Below are positions 26,091-34,684 of a DNA stretch of 48,662 nt, one piece after another. The notes beneath the pieces were generated by a model that worked only from the letters and a program-made list of their open reading frames with translations, ran no database searches and was not told the DNA's origin. Position 1 is the first letter of the stretch; each line of letters begins with the position of its first letter. The translations under genes were made by a program, and so were the position numbers. Origin of the DNA: Dyella amyloliquefaciens (GTDB lineage Bacteria; Pseudomonadota; Gammaproteobacteria; Xanthomonadales; Rhodanobacteraceae); contig NZ_SAYT01000011.1 in assembly GCF_004296575.1 (NCBI RefSeq), positions 1-48,662 of the forward strand, written 5' to 3'.

Positions 26091-26876
26091 ATGGCAAGTC
26101 TCGACGGCAAGGTGGCACTCATCACAGGCGCGGCCAGCGGCCTGGGCAAGGCAATCGCCGAGCTTTATGCAAAGAACGGTGCGGCGGTGGCCATCGCCGA
26201 CATCAACCAGCAGGCGGCTGATGCAGCCGCGGCCGAGATAAACGCAGCGGGTGGCAAAGCCATCGGCGTTGCGATGGACGTGACCGACGAAGCGGCCGTG
26301 GATGCGGGCACCGACAAGGTGGTCGCCGAGTTCGGTCACCTCGATATCCTGATTTCCAACGCCGGCATCCAGATCATCAATCCGATCGACCAGTTCTCGT
26401 ACGCGGACTGGAAGAAGATGCTGGCCATCCATCTCGACGGCGGCTTCCTCACCACGCGCGCCGCGCTCAAGCACATGTACAAGGGCGATCGCGGTGGCAT
26501 CGTGATCTATATGGGCTCGGTGCATTCGCACGAAGCGTCCAAGCTCAAGTCCGCCTATGTCGCTGCCAAGCATGGCCTGCTGGGCCTGGCGCGCACGCTG
26601 GCGAAGGAAGGCGCCGCGCACAACGTGCGTTCGCACGTGATCTGCCCGGGCTTCGTGCGCACGCCGCTGGTGGAGAAGCAGATTCCCGAGCAGGCCAAGG
26701 AACTGAAGATCACCGAAGACGAAGTGATCAAGAACGTGATGCTCAAGGACACGGTGGACGGCGTATTCACCACGGTGGACGACATTGCGCAGACCGCGCT
26801 CTATCTCGCGATGTTCCCATCGGCGGCGCTCACCGGCCAGTCCATCGTGGTGAGCCACGGCTGGTACATGCAGTAA
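26091..26876 (+). CDS. bdhA: 3-hydroxybutyrate dehydrogenase (SDR)
   Basis: 261 aa from ATG 26091, with AGGAG upstream (26085 is an in-frame alternative). It is a classical short-chain dehydrogenase: [11 protein letters not shown] nucleotide loop, [24 protein letters not shown], active-site Ser in GSVHSHEAS, and Y-x-x-x-K in SAYVAAKHG. The segments [26 protein letters not shown] and [13 protein letters not shown] are characteristic of D-3-hydroxybutyrate dehydrogenases, which convert 3-hydroxybutyrate to acetoacetate with NAD. It is followed 6 bp later by a patatin gene, a combination consistent with PHB or ketone-body metabolism. Confidence 0.9.
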   Translation: MASLDGKVALITGAASGLGKAIAELYAKNGAAVAIADINQQAADAAAAEINAAGGKAIGVAMDVTDEAAVDAGTDKVVAEFGHLDILISNAGIQIINPIDQFSYADWKKMLAIHLDGGFLTTRAALKHMYKGDRGGIVIYMGSVHSHEASKLKSAYVAAKHGLLGLARTLAKEGAAHNVRSHVICPGFVRTPLVEKQIPEQAKELKITEDEVIKNVMLKDTVDGVFTTVDDIAQTALYLAMFPSAALTGQSIVVSHGWYMQ

Positions 26877-26882
26877 GCGCGC

Positions 26883-28061
26883 ATGGACGTTGCCAAGCAC
26901 ATGCCTGCACCGGACGCCTTCGCCAAGGCGATCACGCGCGACTACCGCACGCTTGCCCTCGTGTTGCAGGGTGGCGGCGCGCTCGGTGCGTACCAGGCTG
27001 GCGTGTTCGAGGCGTTGGATAATGCCGGCATCCAGCCGAACTGGATCGCCGGCATTTCCATCGGCGCACTCAACGCGGCGGTGATCGCCGGCAATCCACC
27101 CAAGCGTCGCGTGGAACGGCTGCGCGAGTTCTGGCAGACCATCTGCCGTCCGCCACTGCTGCCGACCTGGCCCACGCCACCGCTCGATCCGAGTGCGTGG
27201 GAACTGCCGTGGTTGAATGGCCTCAGTGGCTGGTCGGCGTTGCGCGCGCTGATGGAAGGGCAGCCGGGGTTCTTCGTGCCACGGCCTTTTCCGCTGCTGC
27301 CGTGGCGCGCCTCGCCGACCACGGCCAGCTGGTACGACACCTCACCGCTTAAGGAAACGCTGGAGCGTCTGGTCGACTTCGACCGCATCAATCACAAGAC
27401 CGCGATGCGCGTGTCGGTGGGTGCGGTGAACATCCGCACCGGCAACTTCGCCTATTTCGACAACACCGAAGGCGAGCTGCGCGTGGAGCATTTCATGGCG
27501 TCCGGGTCGCTGCCGCCGGGCTTTCCGGCGACGGAGATCGACGGTGAGTTCTACTGGGACGGCGGCATGGTCTCCAACACGCCGCTGTACAAGGTGCTGT
27601 CCGATGCATCGTGCCGCGACGCGCTGATCTTCCAGGTCGACCTGTGGAGTGCGCGTGGCGAGGTGCCGCGCGATCTCGCCGAGGTGACGACACGGGCCAA
27701 GGACATCCAGTATTCCAGCCGCACGCGACTGATCACCGAATTCATGGGCATGCGCCAGAAGCAGCAGCGCGTGCTGCAGGACCTGATGGCGCTGGTGCCG
27801 GAAGACAAACGACGCGATCCTGCCTATCGTCGCGCCGAGATCTATGCCGGCGGCTCGCTGGTCAACCTGTTCCACCTGATTTACCGCAACAAGCCGTACG
27901 AAGGGCATTACAAGGACTACGAGTTCAGCTTCGGCAGCATGCAGCAGCACTGGCACAGTGGCATGGAGGACATGCAGTGCACGCTGGGCGAACCGCAGTG
28001 GTTCGTGCGCCCCGATGCCGAACACCCCTTCGTTACCCACGACGTACATTGTGAAGATTGA
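26883..28061 (+). CDS. patatin-like phospholipase (DUF3734-type C-terminus)
   Basis: 392 aa, 6 bp after bdhA. Patatin motifs: oxyanion loop GGGALGAYQAG (residues 30-40), nucleophile S59 in GISIGALNAA, and the catalytic Asp in WDGGMVSNTPLY. A long C-terminal part (QVDLWSARGEVPRDLAEVTTRAKDIQYSSRTRL ... YEFSFGSMQQHWHSGMEDM) is typical of the larger bacterial patatins paired with 3-hydroxybutyrate dehydrogenase. It hydrolyses acyl esters; a role in lipid or PHB turnover is inferred from the neighbour. No signal peptide is seen. Confidence 0.92.
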   Translation: MDVAKHMPAPDAFAKAITRDYRTLALVLQGGGALGAYQAGVFEALDNAGIQPNWIAGISIGALNAAVIAGNPPKRRVERLREFWQTICRPPLLPTWPTPPLDPSAWELPWLNGLSGWSALRALMEGQPGFFVPRPFPLLPWRASPTTASWYDTSPLKETLERLVDFDRINHKTAMRVSVGAVNIRTGNFAYFDNTEGELRVEHFMASGSLPPGFPATEIDGEFYWDGGMVSNTPLYKVLSDASCRDALIFQVDLWSARGEVPRDLAEVTTRAKDIQYSSRTRLITEFMGMRQKQQRVLQDLMALVPEDKRRDPAYRRAEIYAGGSLVNLFHLIYRNKPYEGHYKDYEFSFGSMQQHWHSGMEDMQCTLGEPQWFVRPDAEHPFVTHDVHCED

Positions 28062-28077
28062 TCCACCAGGAACCTCC

Positions 28078-28938
28078 ATGACACTCAAGGCAGCATTCAT
28101 CGGACTCGGCGCCATGGGCACGCCGATGGCCGGCCATCTCAAAGCCCACGGCCTGCTCCATGCCGTCTCCAGCCGCACGCAGGCCAATGCCGATGCGGTG
28201 GCGAAAGAACTCGGCGTCGCGTCGCCCTCGCTGGCGGACATCGCCGCCCAGTGCGACGTGATCGCGTTGTGCGTCACCGCCGATGCGGACGTGCTTGGCC
28301 TGGTCGATGCGCTCGTGCCGCATCTGAAGCCGGGCACCATCGTGATCGACCATTCCACCGTCGCACCCGACACCGCCAAGCAGGCCGCGGCCAGGCTGGC
28401 GGCGGTTCGCGTGCACTTCCTCGACGCGCCGGTATCCGGCGGCGTGGAAGGCGCGAAGAACGGCAAGCTCTCGGTGATGGTGGGTGGCGATGCTGCCGTC
28501 CTCGAACGCGCGCGCCCGGTACTGGAAGCCTATGCGCTGCGAGTTACGCACCTGGGTGACGTCGGTGCCGGCCAGGCCACCAAGGCGGTGAACCAGGTGC
28601 TGGTCGCCGGCATTGCGCAGGGTGTGTGCGAAGGCCTCGCCCTGGGTGAAGCGCTGGGACTCGATCCTGAGCGCCTGCTGCCGACGCTGGGCGCTGGCGC
28701 CGCTGGCAACTGGTTCCTGGAGAAGCGCGGCAACACTATGCTGCGCGACGAGTTCAGCGTCGGCTTCAAGCTCGGCCTGCTGCACAAGGACCTGGGCATC
28801 GTGCGTCGCATTGCCGAGGGAGCGGGCGTCAACCGCAGCGTGATCGAGCGCTCGCTGGCCGACTATGCGGAGCTGATGAGCCAGGGCTATGGCGACGATG
28901 ACATCTCGGCGTTGATCCGGCTGAAGCGCAAGGGTTGA
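28078..28938 (+). CDS. NAD(P)-dependent beta-hydroxyacid dehydrogenase (3-hydroxyisobutyrate dehydrogenase family)
   Basis: 286 aa from ATG 28078, with AGGAA upstream, 16 bp after the patatin stop. It has the family pattern: Rossmann AFIGLGAMGTPMAGHL, CVTADADVLGLV, IVIDHSTVAPDT, substrate loop FLDAPVSGGVEGAKNGKLSVMVGG, VGAGQATKAVNQVL with the catalytic Lys, and FKLGLLHKDLGIV. Members act on 3-hydroxyisobutyrate, tartronate semialdehyde or succinic semialdehyde; the substrate is not readable. It may be in one operon with bdhA and the patatin gene, suggesting a shared role in short hydroxy acid metabolism. Confidence 0.92.
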   Translation: MTLKAAFIGLGAMGTPMAGHLKAHGLLHAVSSRTQANADAVAKELGVASPSLADIAAQCDVIALCVTADADVLGLVDALVPHLKPGTIVIDHSTVAPDTAKQAAARLAAVRVHFLDAPVSGGVEGAKNGKLSVMVGGDAAVLERARPVLEAYALRVTHLGDVGAGQATKAVNQVLVAGIAQGVCEGLALGEALGLDPERLLPTLGAGAAGNWFLEKRGNTMLRDEFSVGFKLGLLHKDLGIVRRIAEGAGVNRSVIERSLADYAELMSQGYGDDDISALIRLKRKG

Positions 28939-28958
28939 TCGATCGCCGATGTTCCCCT

Positions 28959-29080
28959 GTAGGAGCGCACCCAGTGCGCGATCGCGGGCTGCGGGTCCGG
29001 TCCCGATTCGTGATTGACGCGGATTGAGACAGGCAGCGTCACCGCTTCGTTGGCTTTTCGCGCACTGGGTGCGCTCCTAC
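28959..29080. repeat. REP family 1, inverted pair 3
   Basis: Units at 28959-28982 and, inverted, at 29057-29080 (one mismatch at the inner end). They lie between the convergent dehydrogenase and SPOR-domain genes, just before an intrinsic terminator. Confidence 0.85.
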
Positions 29081-29099
29081 AGGAGCGGCGATGGCACAA

Positions 29100-29130
29100 A
29101 AAAGGCCGCGATATACGCGGCCTTTTCTTT
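29100..29130. terminator. bidirectional intrinsic terminator
   Basis: AAAAGGCCGCG, loop ATATA, CGCGGCCTTTT followed by CTTT: an 11-bp perfect stem flanked by A-run and T-run, so it works in both directions for the convergent dehydrogenase and SPOR-domain genes. Confidence 0.88.
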
Positions 29131-29149
29131 AGTTCGATAAAGCGAAGGC

Positions 29150-29905
29150 TTACCGGCCTTCCTTCAGCGCAATCGCATTGATGCCGGCCGATGCCAGGCG
29201 CTGCTTGGCCGATTCCAGCTCGGTGGCCGAATGGAACGGGCCCAGGCGTACGCGGTTGTAGGTCTGGCCGTTGACGTTGACCGGGGCCACGTTGGCGACG
29301 AAACCCTGCATGGCCAGCTTGGCCTTCAGCGTTTCCGCATCGGATGCGCTCGGGAACGCGCCCACCTGCAGCAGGTAACCGCTGCCAGCGGAGGCGGTGT
29401 TGGCGGTCGGTGCCGCTGCCGGCGCGGCATGCACCGCCGATTCCGGTGCGGGCGTGATCGCTTCCGACACGGCTGCCGGGGCCGGCTTCGCTGCGGCCTG
29501 CTGTTGTTGCTGGGCCGCGGCTGCCTGCGCCGCCTGCTGGGCAGCCTGCTGCTTCTGCTGCTGCTCGGCCTTCGCCTGGGCGCTGATCACGGCATCGGGA
29601 ATGCGTACTTCCTTCTCCGACAGCACCGAGTAGAAGTCGTACTGCGGCTTCTTCGGCGCGGGCGCGGTGTCGGTCGCCGAGGTGGACTCGTTGGCGGCCG
29701 CACCGGCATCGCTGCCGCGCTGCGCGGTGGCCTGGGCGTTGGGCTGCGGGCCTTCCGCGCTGTGCGGAGCCATGGGCAGGTGTCCGCGCATGCCGAACAT
29801 CAGCAGGGCGCCGACCAGGATGCCGATGACGGCCCAGCCCCAACCCGGCATGCCGCCGCTGTTGTTGCGGACGGCCTGTCGGCCTTTGCCCTTGCGTGCT
29901 GCCAT
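29150..29905 (-). CDS. SPOR-domain (FtsN-like) inner-membrane protein
   Basis: 251 aa. A short basic cytoplasmic tail (MAARKGKGRQAVRN) precedes one membrane span (about 20-40, GWGWAVIGILVGALLMFGM), then a long Ala/Gln/Pro-rich periplasmic linker with poly-Gln/Ala (residues 107-150), then a SPOR domain from about residue 172 (GYLLQVGAFPSASDAETLKAKLAMQGFVA ... YNRVRLGPFHSATELESAKQRLASAG). SPOR domains bind denuded glycan strands at the division site. The gene starts directly after the argS stop (TAA then ATG), an arrangement common in Xanthomonadales and pseudomonads. Confidence 0.92.
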   Translation of the reverse strand: MAARKGKGRQAVRNNSGGMPGWGWAVIGILVGALLMFGMRGHLPMAPHSAEGPQPNAQATAQRGSDAGAAANESTSATDTAPAPKKPQYDFYSVLSEKEVRIPDAVISAQAKAEQQQKQQAAQQAAQAAAAQQQQQAAAKPAPAAVSEAITPAPESAVHAAPAAAPTANTASAGSGYLLQVGAFPSASDAETLKAKLAMQGFVANVAPVNVNGQTYNRVRLGPFHSATELESAKQRLASAGINAIALKEGR

Positions 29906-31594
29906 TTACATGCTCTCCGGGGCGCTGAGGCCCAGCAAATCAAGACCGTTCTTCAGAACCTGGCGCGTCGCCACGATAAGCGACAATCGCGCGTCGCGCA
30001 GGTCGGCATCGTCCACCAGGAACTGATGCGAGTTGTAGTAGGTGTGGAACGCATTCGCCAACTCGCGCAGCCAGGTGGCGACCAGGTGCGGCTCAAGGTT
30101 CGCTGCCGCGGTCTCAACCAGCTCGGGATACTTGGAAAGCTCGGTCAACAGGATCTGCTCGTGCTCGTTGTCCAGGCGCGCCAGGTGGCCCAGCCCATTG
30201 TGCAGATCGAAGGTGAACCCTTTCTCGCCAGCCTGGCGCAGCACGCTGCAGACGCGGGCATGGGCGTACTGGATGTAGTAGACCGGGTTGTCGTTGCTCT
30301 GCGAGCGGGCCAGGTCGATGTCGAACACCAGCTGCGAATCGGCCTTGCGGGCGATCAGGAAGTAGCGGGTGGCATCTCGACCGACTTCGTCGATGAGGTC
30401 GCGCAGGGTCACATAGCTGCCGGCACGCTTGGAGATCTTCACTTCCTCGCCGCCGCGCATCACCGTCACCATCTGGTGCAGCACGTATTCCGGCCAGCCC
30501 TTGGGGATGCCGCAATCGAGCGCCTGCAGGCCGGCCTTCACGCGGGCCAGGCTGCCGTGGTGGTCCGAACCCAGCTCGGTGATGGCGCGCACATAGCCGC
30601 GCTGCCACTTGCTGCGGTGGTAGGCCACGTCCGGCACGAAGTAGGTGTAGGTGCCGTCGGACTTGCGCATCACGCGGTCCTTGTCGTCACCGTAATCGGT
30701 GGAGCGCAGCCACAGCGCGCCGCCTTCCTCGTAGGTGTGGCCGTGGGCGACCAGCTCGCGCACGGTCTCGTCCACCTTGCCGTCGGTGTACAGCGAGGAT
30801 TCCAGGAAATAGGTATCGAAGCGGACGCCGAAGGCCTGCAGGTCCAGGTTCTGCTCGCGGCGCAGGCTGGCCACCGCGAAGTGGCGGATGGCCTCGATGT
30901 CGTCGGCATTCTTCGCGCCGGTGACGATGTCACCGTCCGCTTCCACCGATTCACCGGCCATGTAGGCACGCGCCACGTCGGCGATGTAGTCGCCGCGGTA
31001 GCCGTCTTCCGGCCAGCCTTCAGCGCCAGGGGCCAGGCCGCGCGCACGCGCCTGCACCGAGATGGCGAGGTTGTTGATCTGCACGCCGGCGTCGTTGTAG
31101 TAGAACTCGCGCTTGACGCCCCAGCCGGTGGCGTCGAGCAGGCGGCTCAGGCAGTCACCGATCGCCGCAGCGCGGCCGTGGCCCACGTGCAGCGGGCCGG
31201 TCGGGTTGGCCGAGACGTATTCCACGCCTGCGGTCACGCCCTTGCCGCTCTGGCTACGGCCGTAGGCATCGCCCTCGGCCATGATGCGGCGCACTTCGTC
31301 GTGGTAAGCCGCTGGCGCCAGGAAGAAGTTGATGAAACCCGGGCCGGCGATTTCGACCTTGCCCACCAGGGTGTTGGCGGGCAGGGCGGCCACCAGCTTG
31401 TCGGCCAGCTCGCGCGGCTTGGCGCGGGCCGGCTTGGCCAGCAGCATGGCCGCGTTGGCGGCGAAGTCGCCGTGGTCGCGGTTGCGCGCGCGCTCGATCA
31501 CGAAGTTCGGCACCTCGAGGTCGGCGGGCAGGGAGGAATCGTTCTGCAGGGTACGAATGGCCTGCAGCAGCAGTTCGCGCAGCTGTTCTTTCAC
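29906..31594 (-). CDS. argS: arginyl-tRNA synthetase
   Basis: 562 aa class I synthetase. The N-terminal Add-1 domain ([23 protein letters not shown]) is followed by the HIGH-like motif in [17 protein letters not shown], and the KMSKS equivalent in [28 protein letters not shown]. The C-terminal DALR anticodon domain is seen in [15 protein letters not shown] and [22 protein letters not shown]. Length is standard. It is followed with no gap by the SPOR-domain gene, so the two are almost certainly co-transcribed. Confidence 0.96.
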   Translation of the reverse strand: MKEQLRELLLQAIRTLQNDSSLPADLEVPNFVIERARNRDHGDFAANAAMLLAKPARAKPRELADKLVAALPANTLVGKVEIAGPGFINFFLAPAAYHDEVRRIMAEGDAYGRSQSGKGVTAGVEYVSANPTGPLHVGHGRAAAIGDCLSRLLDATGWGVKREFYYNDAGVQINNLAISVQARARGLAPGAEGWPEDGYRGDYIADVARAYMAGESVEADGDIVTGAKNADDIEAIRHFAVASLRREQNLDLQAFGVRFDTYFLESSLYTDGKVDETVRELVAHGHTYEEGGALWLRSTDYGDDKDRVMRKSDGTYTYFVPDVAYHRSKWQRGYVRAITELGSDHHGSLARVKAGLQALDCGIPKGWPEYVLHQMVTVMRGGEEVKISKRAGSYVTLRDLIDEVGRDATRYFLIARKADSQLVFDIDLARSQSNDNPVYYIQYAHARVCSVLRQAGEKGFTFDLHNGLGHLARLDNEHEQILLTELSKYPELVETAAANLEPHLVATWLRELANAFHTYYNSHQFLVDDADLRDARLSLIVATRQVLKNGLDLLGLSAPESM

Positions 31595-31919
31595 GGCGAT
31601 GGTCTGGCGACGATGGAACCCCCAATCCTATCAGACCGGCGGCTGCCAAGCCGGTTCGCCGCAGGCTTTTCGGCGTGCTGCGTTGCGGGGGAGAAATCTG
31701 TGGATAACTCTGTGGGGAATCTCTGGCACGGATCGAGGCTGCAGGCGAATTTCCGGGCTGAAATGCAGATGCAAAGAAAAATATCGTTCTGTATCAGATA
31801 ATTAAAGTGCATACCTGAGGTCATTGACAGCAATAGGATGGAAAGTGGCGTCTCAGACCGAATGTGCATAAGTCACGAGGCAAGGCGCGGAGCCGCCCGG
31901 GGACATCGACGCAAGTTTC
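31595..31919. other. intergenic stretch upstream of argS
   Basis: No gene is supported. The part 31765-31830 is AT-rich and should carry the argS promoter (leftward) and possibly the promoter of the RNA candidate to the right. A rightward -10-like GATAAT is at 31797-31802, but I found no -35 at good spacing, and the TTGACA at 31824-31829 lacks a -10. Confidence 0.4.
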
Positions 31920-31924
31920 ACGTC

Positions 31925-32067
31925 ATGCCGCTGTCATGCGGCACTGCCACACTCTCTTCCGTCCCCCCGGCACCTCCCCGCTGGACGGGACGGGAGACTG
32001 CCGTGCTCCTACTCTCCCCACAAAACGGCCAAACGGCGCGGACCTCCCCCCGCGCCGTTGTTCTTTT
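31925..32067 (+). ncRNA. candidate small RNA with two identical C-rich loops
   Basis: No ORF. Hairpin 1 (31957-31990) pairs TTCCGT with ACGGGA and CCGGC with GCTGG, leaving a 5' CCCC bulge and an apical loop ACCTCCCC (31972-31979). Outer pairs CGGCA/TGCCG (31939-31943, 31999-32003) may extend it. A linker with CTCTCCCCAC follows (32012-32021). Hairpin 2 (32032-32059) has a perfect 10-bp stem AACGGCGCGG/CCGCGCCGTT with the same loop ACCTCCCC and ends in GTTCTTTT, making an intrinsic terminator for a rightward transcript. There is no rightward gene upstream that needs it. C-rich loops that pair with G-rich ribosome sites are known from Xanthomonas sX13; similarity to sX13 is my inference. The 5' end is not defined. 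Confidence 0.6.
32032..32067 (+). terminator. intrinsic terminator of the RNA candidate
   Basis: AACGGCGCGG, loop ACCTCCCC, CCGCGCCGTT, then GTTCTTTT. Strong 10-bp stem with T-rich tail on the plus strand. On the minus strand the flank is less T-rich (GTTTGGCCGTTTT), so it may also serve radC. Confidence 0.8.
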
Positions 32068-32081
32068 CGACGTTCACCGGC

Positions 32082-32756
32082 TCAGATCAGCCCGAGTGCC
32101 GCCATCGACACCGGCGCACCGCCGCCGATCACCAGATGATCGAGCACCCGTACACCCACCAGTTGCAGGGCGTCGCGCAGTTCGCGGGTGATGGCCCGGT
32201 CCGCCTGGCTGGGCTCGGCGATGCCCGAGGGGTGGTTGTGCGCAAAGATCACCGCCGAGGCGTTGTGCCGGAGGCACGCGCGAACCACTTCGCGTGGATG
32301 CACGCTGGCGCCGTCGATGGTGCCGCGGAACAGCTCCTCAAAGGCCAGCACGCGATGGCGGTTGTCGAGAAACAGGCAGCCGAAGACTTCGTAGGGTAGG
32401 TGGCGCAGCTGGGCGCTGAGGTAGTCGCCGCTGTCGCGCGGGTTGCCGAGGGTGGGGCGATCGGCGAGTTGTTCGGCCAGCGAACGCCGGGCAAGTTCCA
32501 GCGCAGCGATCAGGCGGGCGCGTTTGGCGGGGCCGATGCCGCGCAGGCGCAGCGCGGCATTCTGTGGATCGGCAAGCAGTGCGCCCAGCGTGCCGCCGGT
32601 CGCCAGCAATTCCCGGCCCAGGGCGATGGCGTCCTTGCCCGGCAAGCCGCTGCCCAGCAGCACGGCGATCAGCTCCGCGTCCGACAACGCGCCGCAGCCT
32701 CGTGCCAGCAGCTTTTCGCGGGGACGTTCCAGTTCGGGCCATTCGCGAATGCTCAT
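32082..32756 (-). CDS. radC: RadC family protein
   Basis: 224 aa. The N-terminal helix-hairpin-helix region (REKLLARGCGALSDAELIAVLLGSG ... LRLRGIGPAKRARLIAALELARR) precedes a JAB1/MPN metal-binding domain with E in LAFEELFRGTIDGASVHPREVV and the metal motif H-x-H-x7-S-x2-D in FAHNHPSGIAEPSQAD. RadC was once linked to repair, but its activity remains uncertain; the fold suggests a metal-dependent hydrolase. In related genomes radC is usually divergent from coaBC; here about 3 kb with LysR and two SDR genes lies between them. Confidence 0.95.
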   Translation of the reverse strand: MSIREWPELERPREKLLARGCGALSDAELIAVLLGSGLPGKDAIALGRELLATGGTLGALLADPQNAALRLRGIGPAKRARLIAALELARRSLAEQLADRPTLGNPRDSGDYLSAQLRHLPYEVFGCLFLDNRHRVLAFEELFRGTIDGASVHPREVVRACLRHNASAVIFAHNHPSGIAEPSQADRAITRELRDALQLVGVRVLDHLVIGGGAPVSMAALGLI

Positions 32757-32853
32757 GTCCCGCAGGCTGACGGTGCGCCGGATCGCCGCCCATCGGGCTG
32801 CCGCGTCAAACCTCGTCAGGCATGGCGCCGGGAGGCGGTGGGTGGCCGCTCGC

Positions 32854-33756
32854 TCAACCGCTGGCGGGGAGCCGCGCGGCGAACTCCGCCGAAATCCAGT
32901 CGATGAACACGCGTACCCGCGGTGAAAGCTGGCGGCTCTGCGGATAAAGCACGTACACCGGCGACGGGGAGGGTGGATGGCCCGCCAGTACCTCGACCAG
33001 GCGACCCTGGGCCAGATCCTCCTGTACCCGGTAACGCGGCACCTGGATCAATCCCAGCCCCAACCGCGCGAGAGATACATACATCTCCGCCCCCGCGACG
33101 CTGACCGCCTGAGGCAATGCCCTCTGCTGCAGCGTGTTGCCGACCTGGAACTCCAGCGGAATCACACTGCCCGATGCCGAGGACACGAAACCGATCATGG
33201 CGTGCTGTTGCAGGTCGTCCGGCGAAACCGGCACGCCATGGTGCTCCAGATAGGCGGGACTGGCGTAGGTGCCTTCCTCCAGCAGGGCGATCTGCCGGCC
33301 GATCATGCTGCTGTCGGTGGGCTTGCCCACGCGCAGCACGCAGTCGACGCCCTCGCGCACCAGGTCGACATAACGGTCGCCCTCGCCGATGCGCAGTTGG
33401 ATGTCCGGGTAGCGTTCGAGGAAACCGGGCAGACCCGGCAGCATGAAATGACGGGCCAGCGTGCCATGCACGTCCACACGCAGCAGTCCTGCGGGTTTGG
33501 CGCCGGTGAAGGCGGCCTCCGCCTCCTCGATTTCGGCGAGGATCGCCAGGCAGCGCTGGTGGTAGGCCTCGCCGTCCAGCGTCGGGCGCACCTGCCGCGT
33601 GGTGCGTTCCAACAGGCGCACGCCCAGGCGTGCCTCCAGCTTCTTCACCACCTCGGTGACGGTGGAACGGGGCAGTTCCAGATCCTGCGCGGCCATCGTG
33701 AAGCTGCGGCGCTCCACGATGCGGGCGAACAGGCGCATGGCGTCGACCTTGTCCAC
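32854..33756 (-). CDS. LysR-family transcriptional regulator
   Basis: 300 aa. The winged helix-turn-helix at residues 3-62 (AMRLFARIVERRSFTMAAQDLELPRSTVTEVVKKLEARLGVRLLERTTR) is followed by a periplasmic-binding-protein-like effector domain (GLLRVDVHGTLARHFMLPGL ... RVFIDWISAEFAARL). It belongs to the large group that represses or activates a divergent oxidoreductase gene. It faces the SDR gene at 33876, and the 119-bp spacer contains a TTATCCG repeat that may be its operator. The effector is unknown. Confidence 0.92.
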   Translation of the reverse strand: MDKVDAMRLFARIVERRSFTMAAQDLELPRSTVTEVVKKLEARLGVRLLERTTRQVRPTLDGEAYHQRCLAILAEIEEAEAAFTGAKPAGLLRVDVHGTLARHFMLPGLPGFLERYPDIQLRIGEGDRYVDLVREGVDCVLRVGKPTDSSMIGRQIALLEEGTYASPAYLEHHGVPVSPDDLQQHAMIGFVSSASGSVIPLEFQVGNTLQQRALPQAVSVAGAEMYVSLARLGLGLIQVPRYRVQEDLAQGRLVEVLAGHPPSPSPVYVLYPQSRQLSPRVRVFIDWISAEFAARLPASG

Positions 33757-33769
33757 GGTATTGTTCCTG

Positions 33770-33808
33770 TTATCCGAATAATGTAGGCGTATTTCAGCAG
33801 ATTATCCG
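33770..33808. promoter_or_regulatory. candidate LysR operator between the divergent genes
   Basis: TTATCCG occurs twice in direct orientation (33770-33776 and 33802-33808), spaced 32 bp, about three helical turns. The left copy is part of the near-palindrome TTATCCGAATAA (10 of 12 positions symmetric). Position and layout suit a LysR dimer-of-dimers site; the assignment is inferred. Confidence 0.4.
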
Positions 33809-33875
33809 TGAAGAGCAAAAGACCATCCTTTGCACACACCGGCACCCGGCCGGCTCCCCCCAGAGGATGCTTCCC

Positions 33876-34616
33876 ATGTCTGCCAACACTTCCAAGGTCG
33901 CCATCATCACCGGCGCTTCCCGCGGCATCGGTGCCGCCGTCGCCGAGCGCCTCGCCCGCGATGGCTTTACGGTCGTCATCAACTACGCCGGCGACGCCGC
34001 CTCCGCCGAGACGCTGGCGCGCAAGATCGAGGCGACCGGCGGCCACGCGCTGACCGCCCAGGCCGATGTCGCCGATCCGGTCGCCGTGCGGCGCATGTTC
34101 GATGCCGCTGAAACCGCCTTCGGCGGCGTCGACGTCCTGGTCAACAATGCCGGCGTCATGCAACTGGCGCCGTTGGCCGCCACGGATGACGAACTGTTCG
34201 ACCGCACCATCGCCATCAACCTGAAGGGCAGCTTCAACGCCATGCGCGAGGCCGGCAAGCGGTTGCGCAGCGGCGGGCGCATCATCAATTTCTCCACCAG
34301 CATCGTCGGCACGCTGCTGCCTACGTACGGCGTCTACGCGGCCACCAAGGCGGGCGTGGAAGCGATGACGCACATCCTGTCGAAGGAACTGCGCGGCCGT
34401 TCGATCACGGTGAACGCCGTGGCGCCGGGTCCGACGGCCACCGACCTGTTCCTCAAGGACAAGACGCCGGAGCTGATCGACCACCTGGCGAAGATGGCGC
34501 CGCTTGAGCGCCTGGGTCAGCCCGAGGACATCGCGAATGTCGTGTCCTTCCTCGCCGGCCCCGATGGCGGCTGGGTCAACGGCCAGGTGCTGCGCGCCAA
34601 CGGCGGCCTGGTCTGA
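33876..34616 (+). CDS. SDR family oxidoreductase
   Basis: 246 aa from ATG 33876 (MSANTSKVAIITGA), with AGAGGATG upstream; ATG 33867 is an alternative. It is a classical short-chain dehydrogenase: GASRGIGAAVAERLA, NYAGDAASAETLARKIEATGGHA, NNAGVMQLAP, active-site Ser in FSTSIVGTLLP, Y-x-x-x-K in GVYAATKAG, and AVAPGPTATDLFLKDKTPE then GQVLRANGGLV at the end. Residues after the first strand (NYAG rather than an acidic residue) suggest NADP preference. It is divergent from the LysR gene and probably its target. The substrate is unknown. Confidence 0.92.
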   Translation: MSANTSKVAIITGASRGIGAAVAERLARDGFTVVINYAGDAASAETLARKIEATGGHALTAQADVADPVAVRRMFDAAETAFGGVDVLVNNAGVMQLAPLAATDDELFDRTIAINLKGSFNAMREAGKRLRSGGRIINFSTSIVGTLLPTYGVYAATKAGVEAMTHILSKELRGRSITVNAVAPGPTATDLFLKDKTPELIDHLAKMAPLERLGQPEDIANVVSFLAGPDGGWVNGQVLRANGGLV

Positions 34617-34684
34617 GTCGACCAACCCCTTTCTACTTGTTTGGAGCGCTTCGTCGCGAGCGGCGAAGCCTCTGGGAGATTCCC

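Noticed and set aside
29231-31801. An 856-codon open frame on the plus strand across argS and the SPOR gene
   Set aside because: It is antisense to two well-supported genes. The translation is low-complexity (His, Gln, Val, Arg, Gly rich) as expected for a shadow frame in GC-rich DNA.
31824-31829. TTGACA as the -35 box of the candidate small RNA
   Set aside because: No -10-like hexamer stands 16-18 bases downstream (GGCGTC region), so I did not call a promoter.
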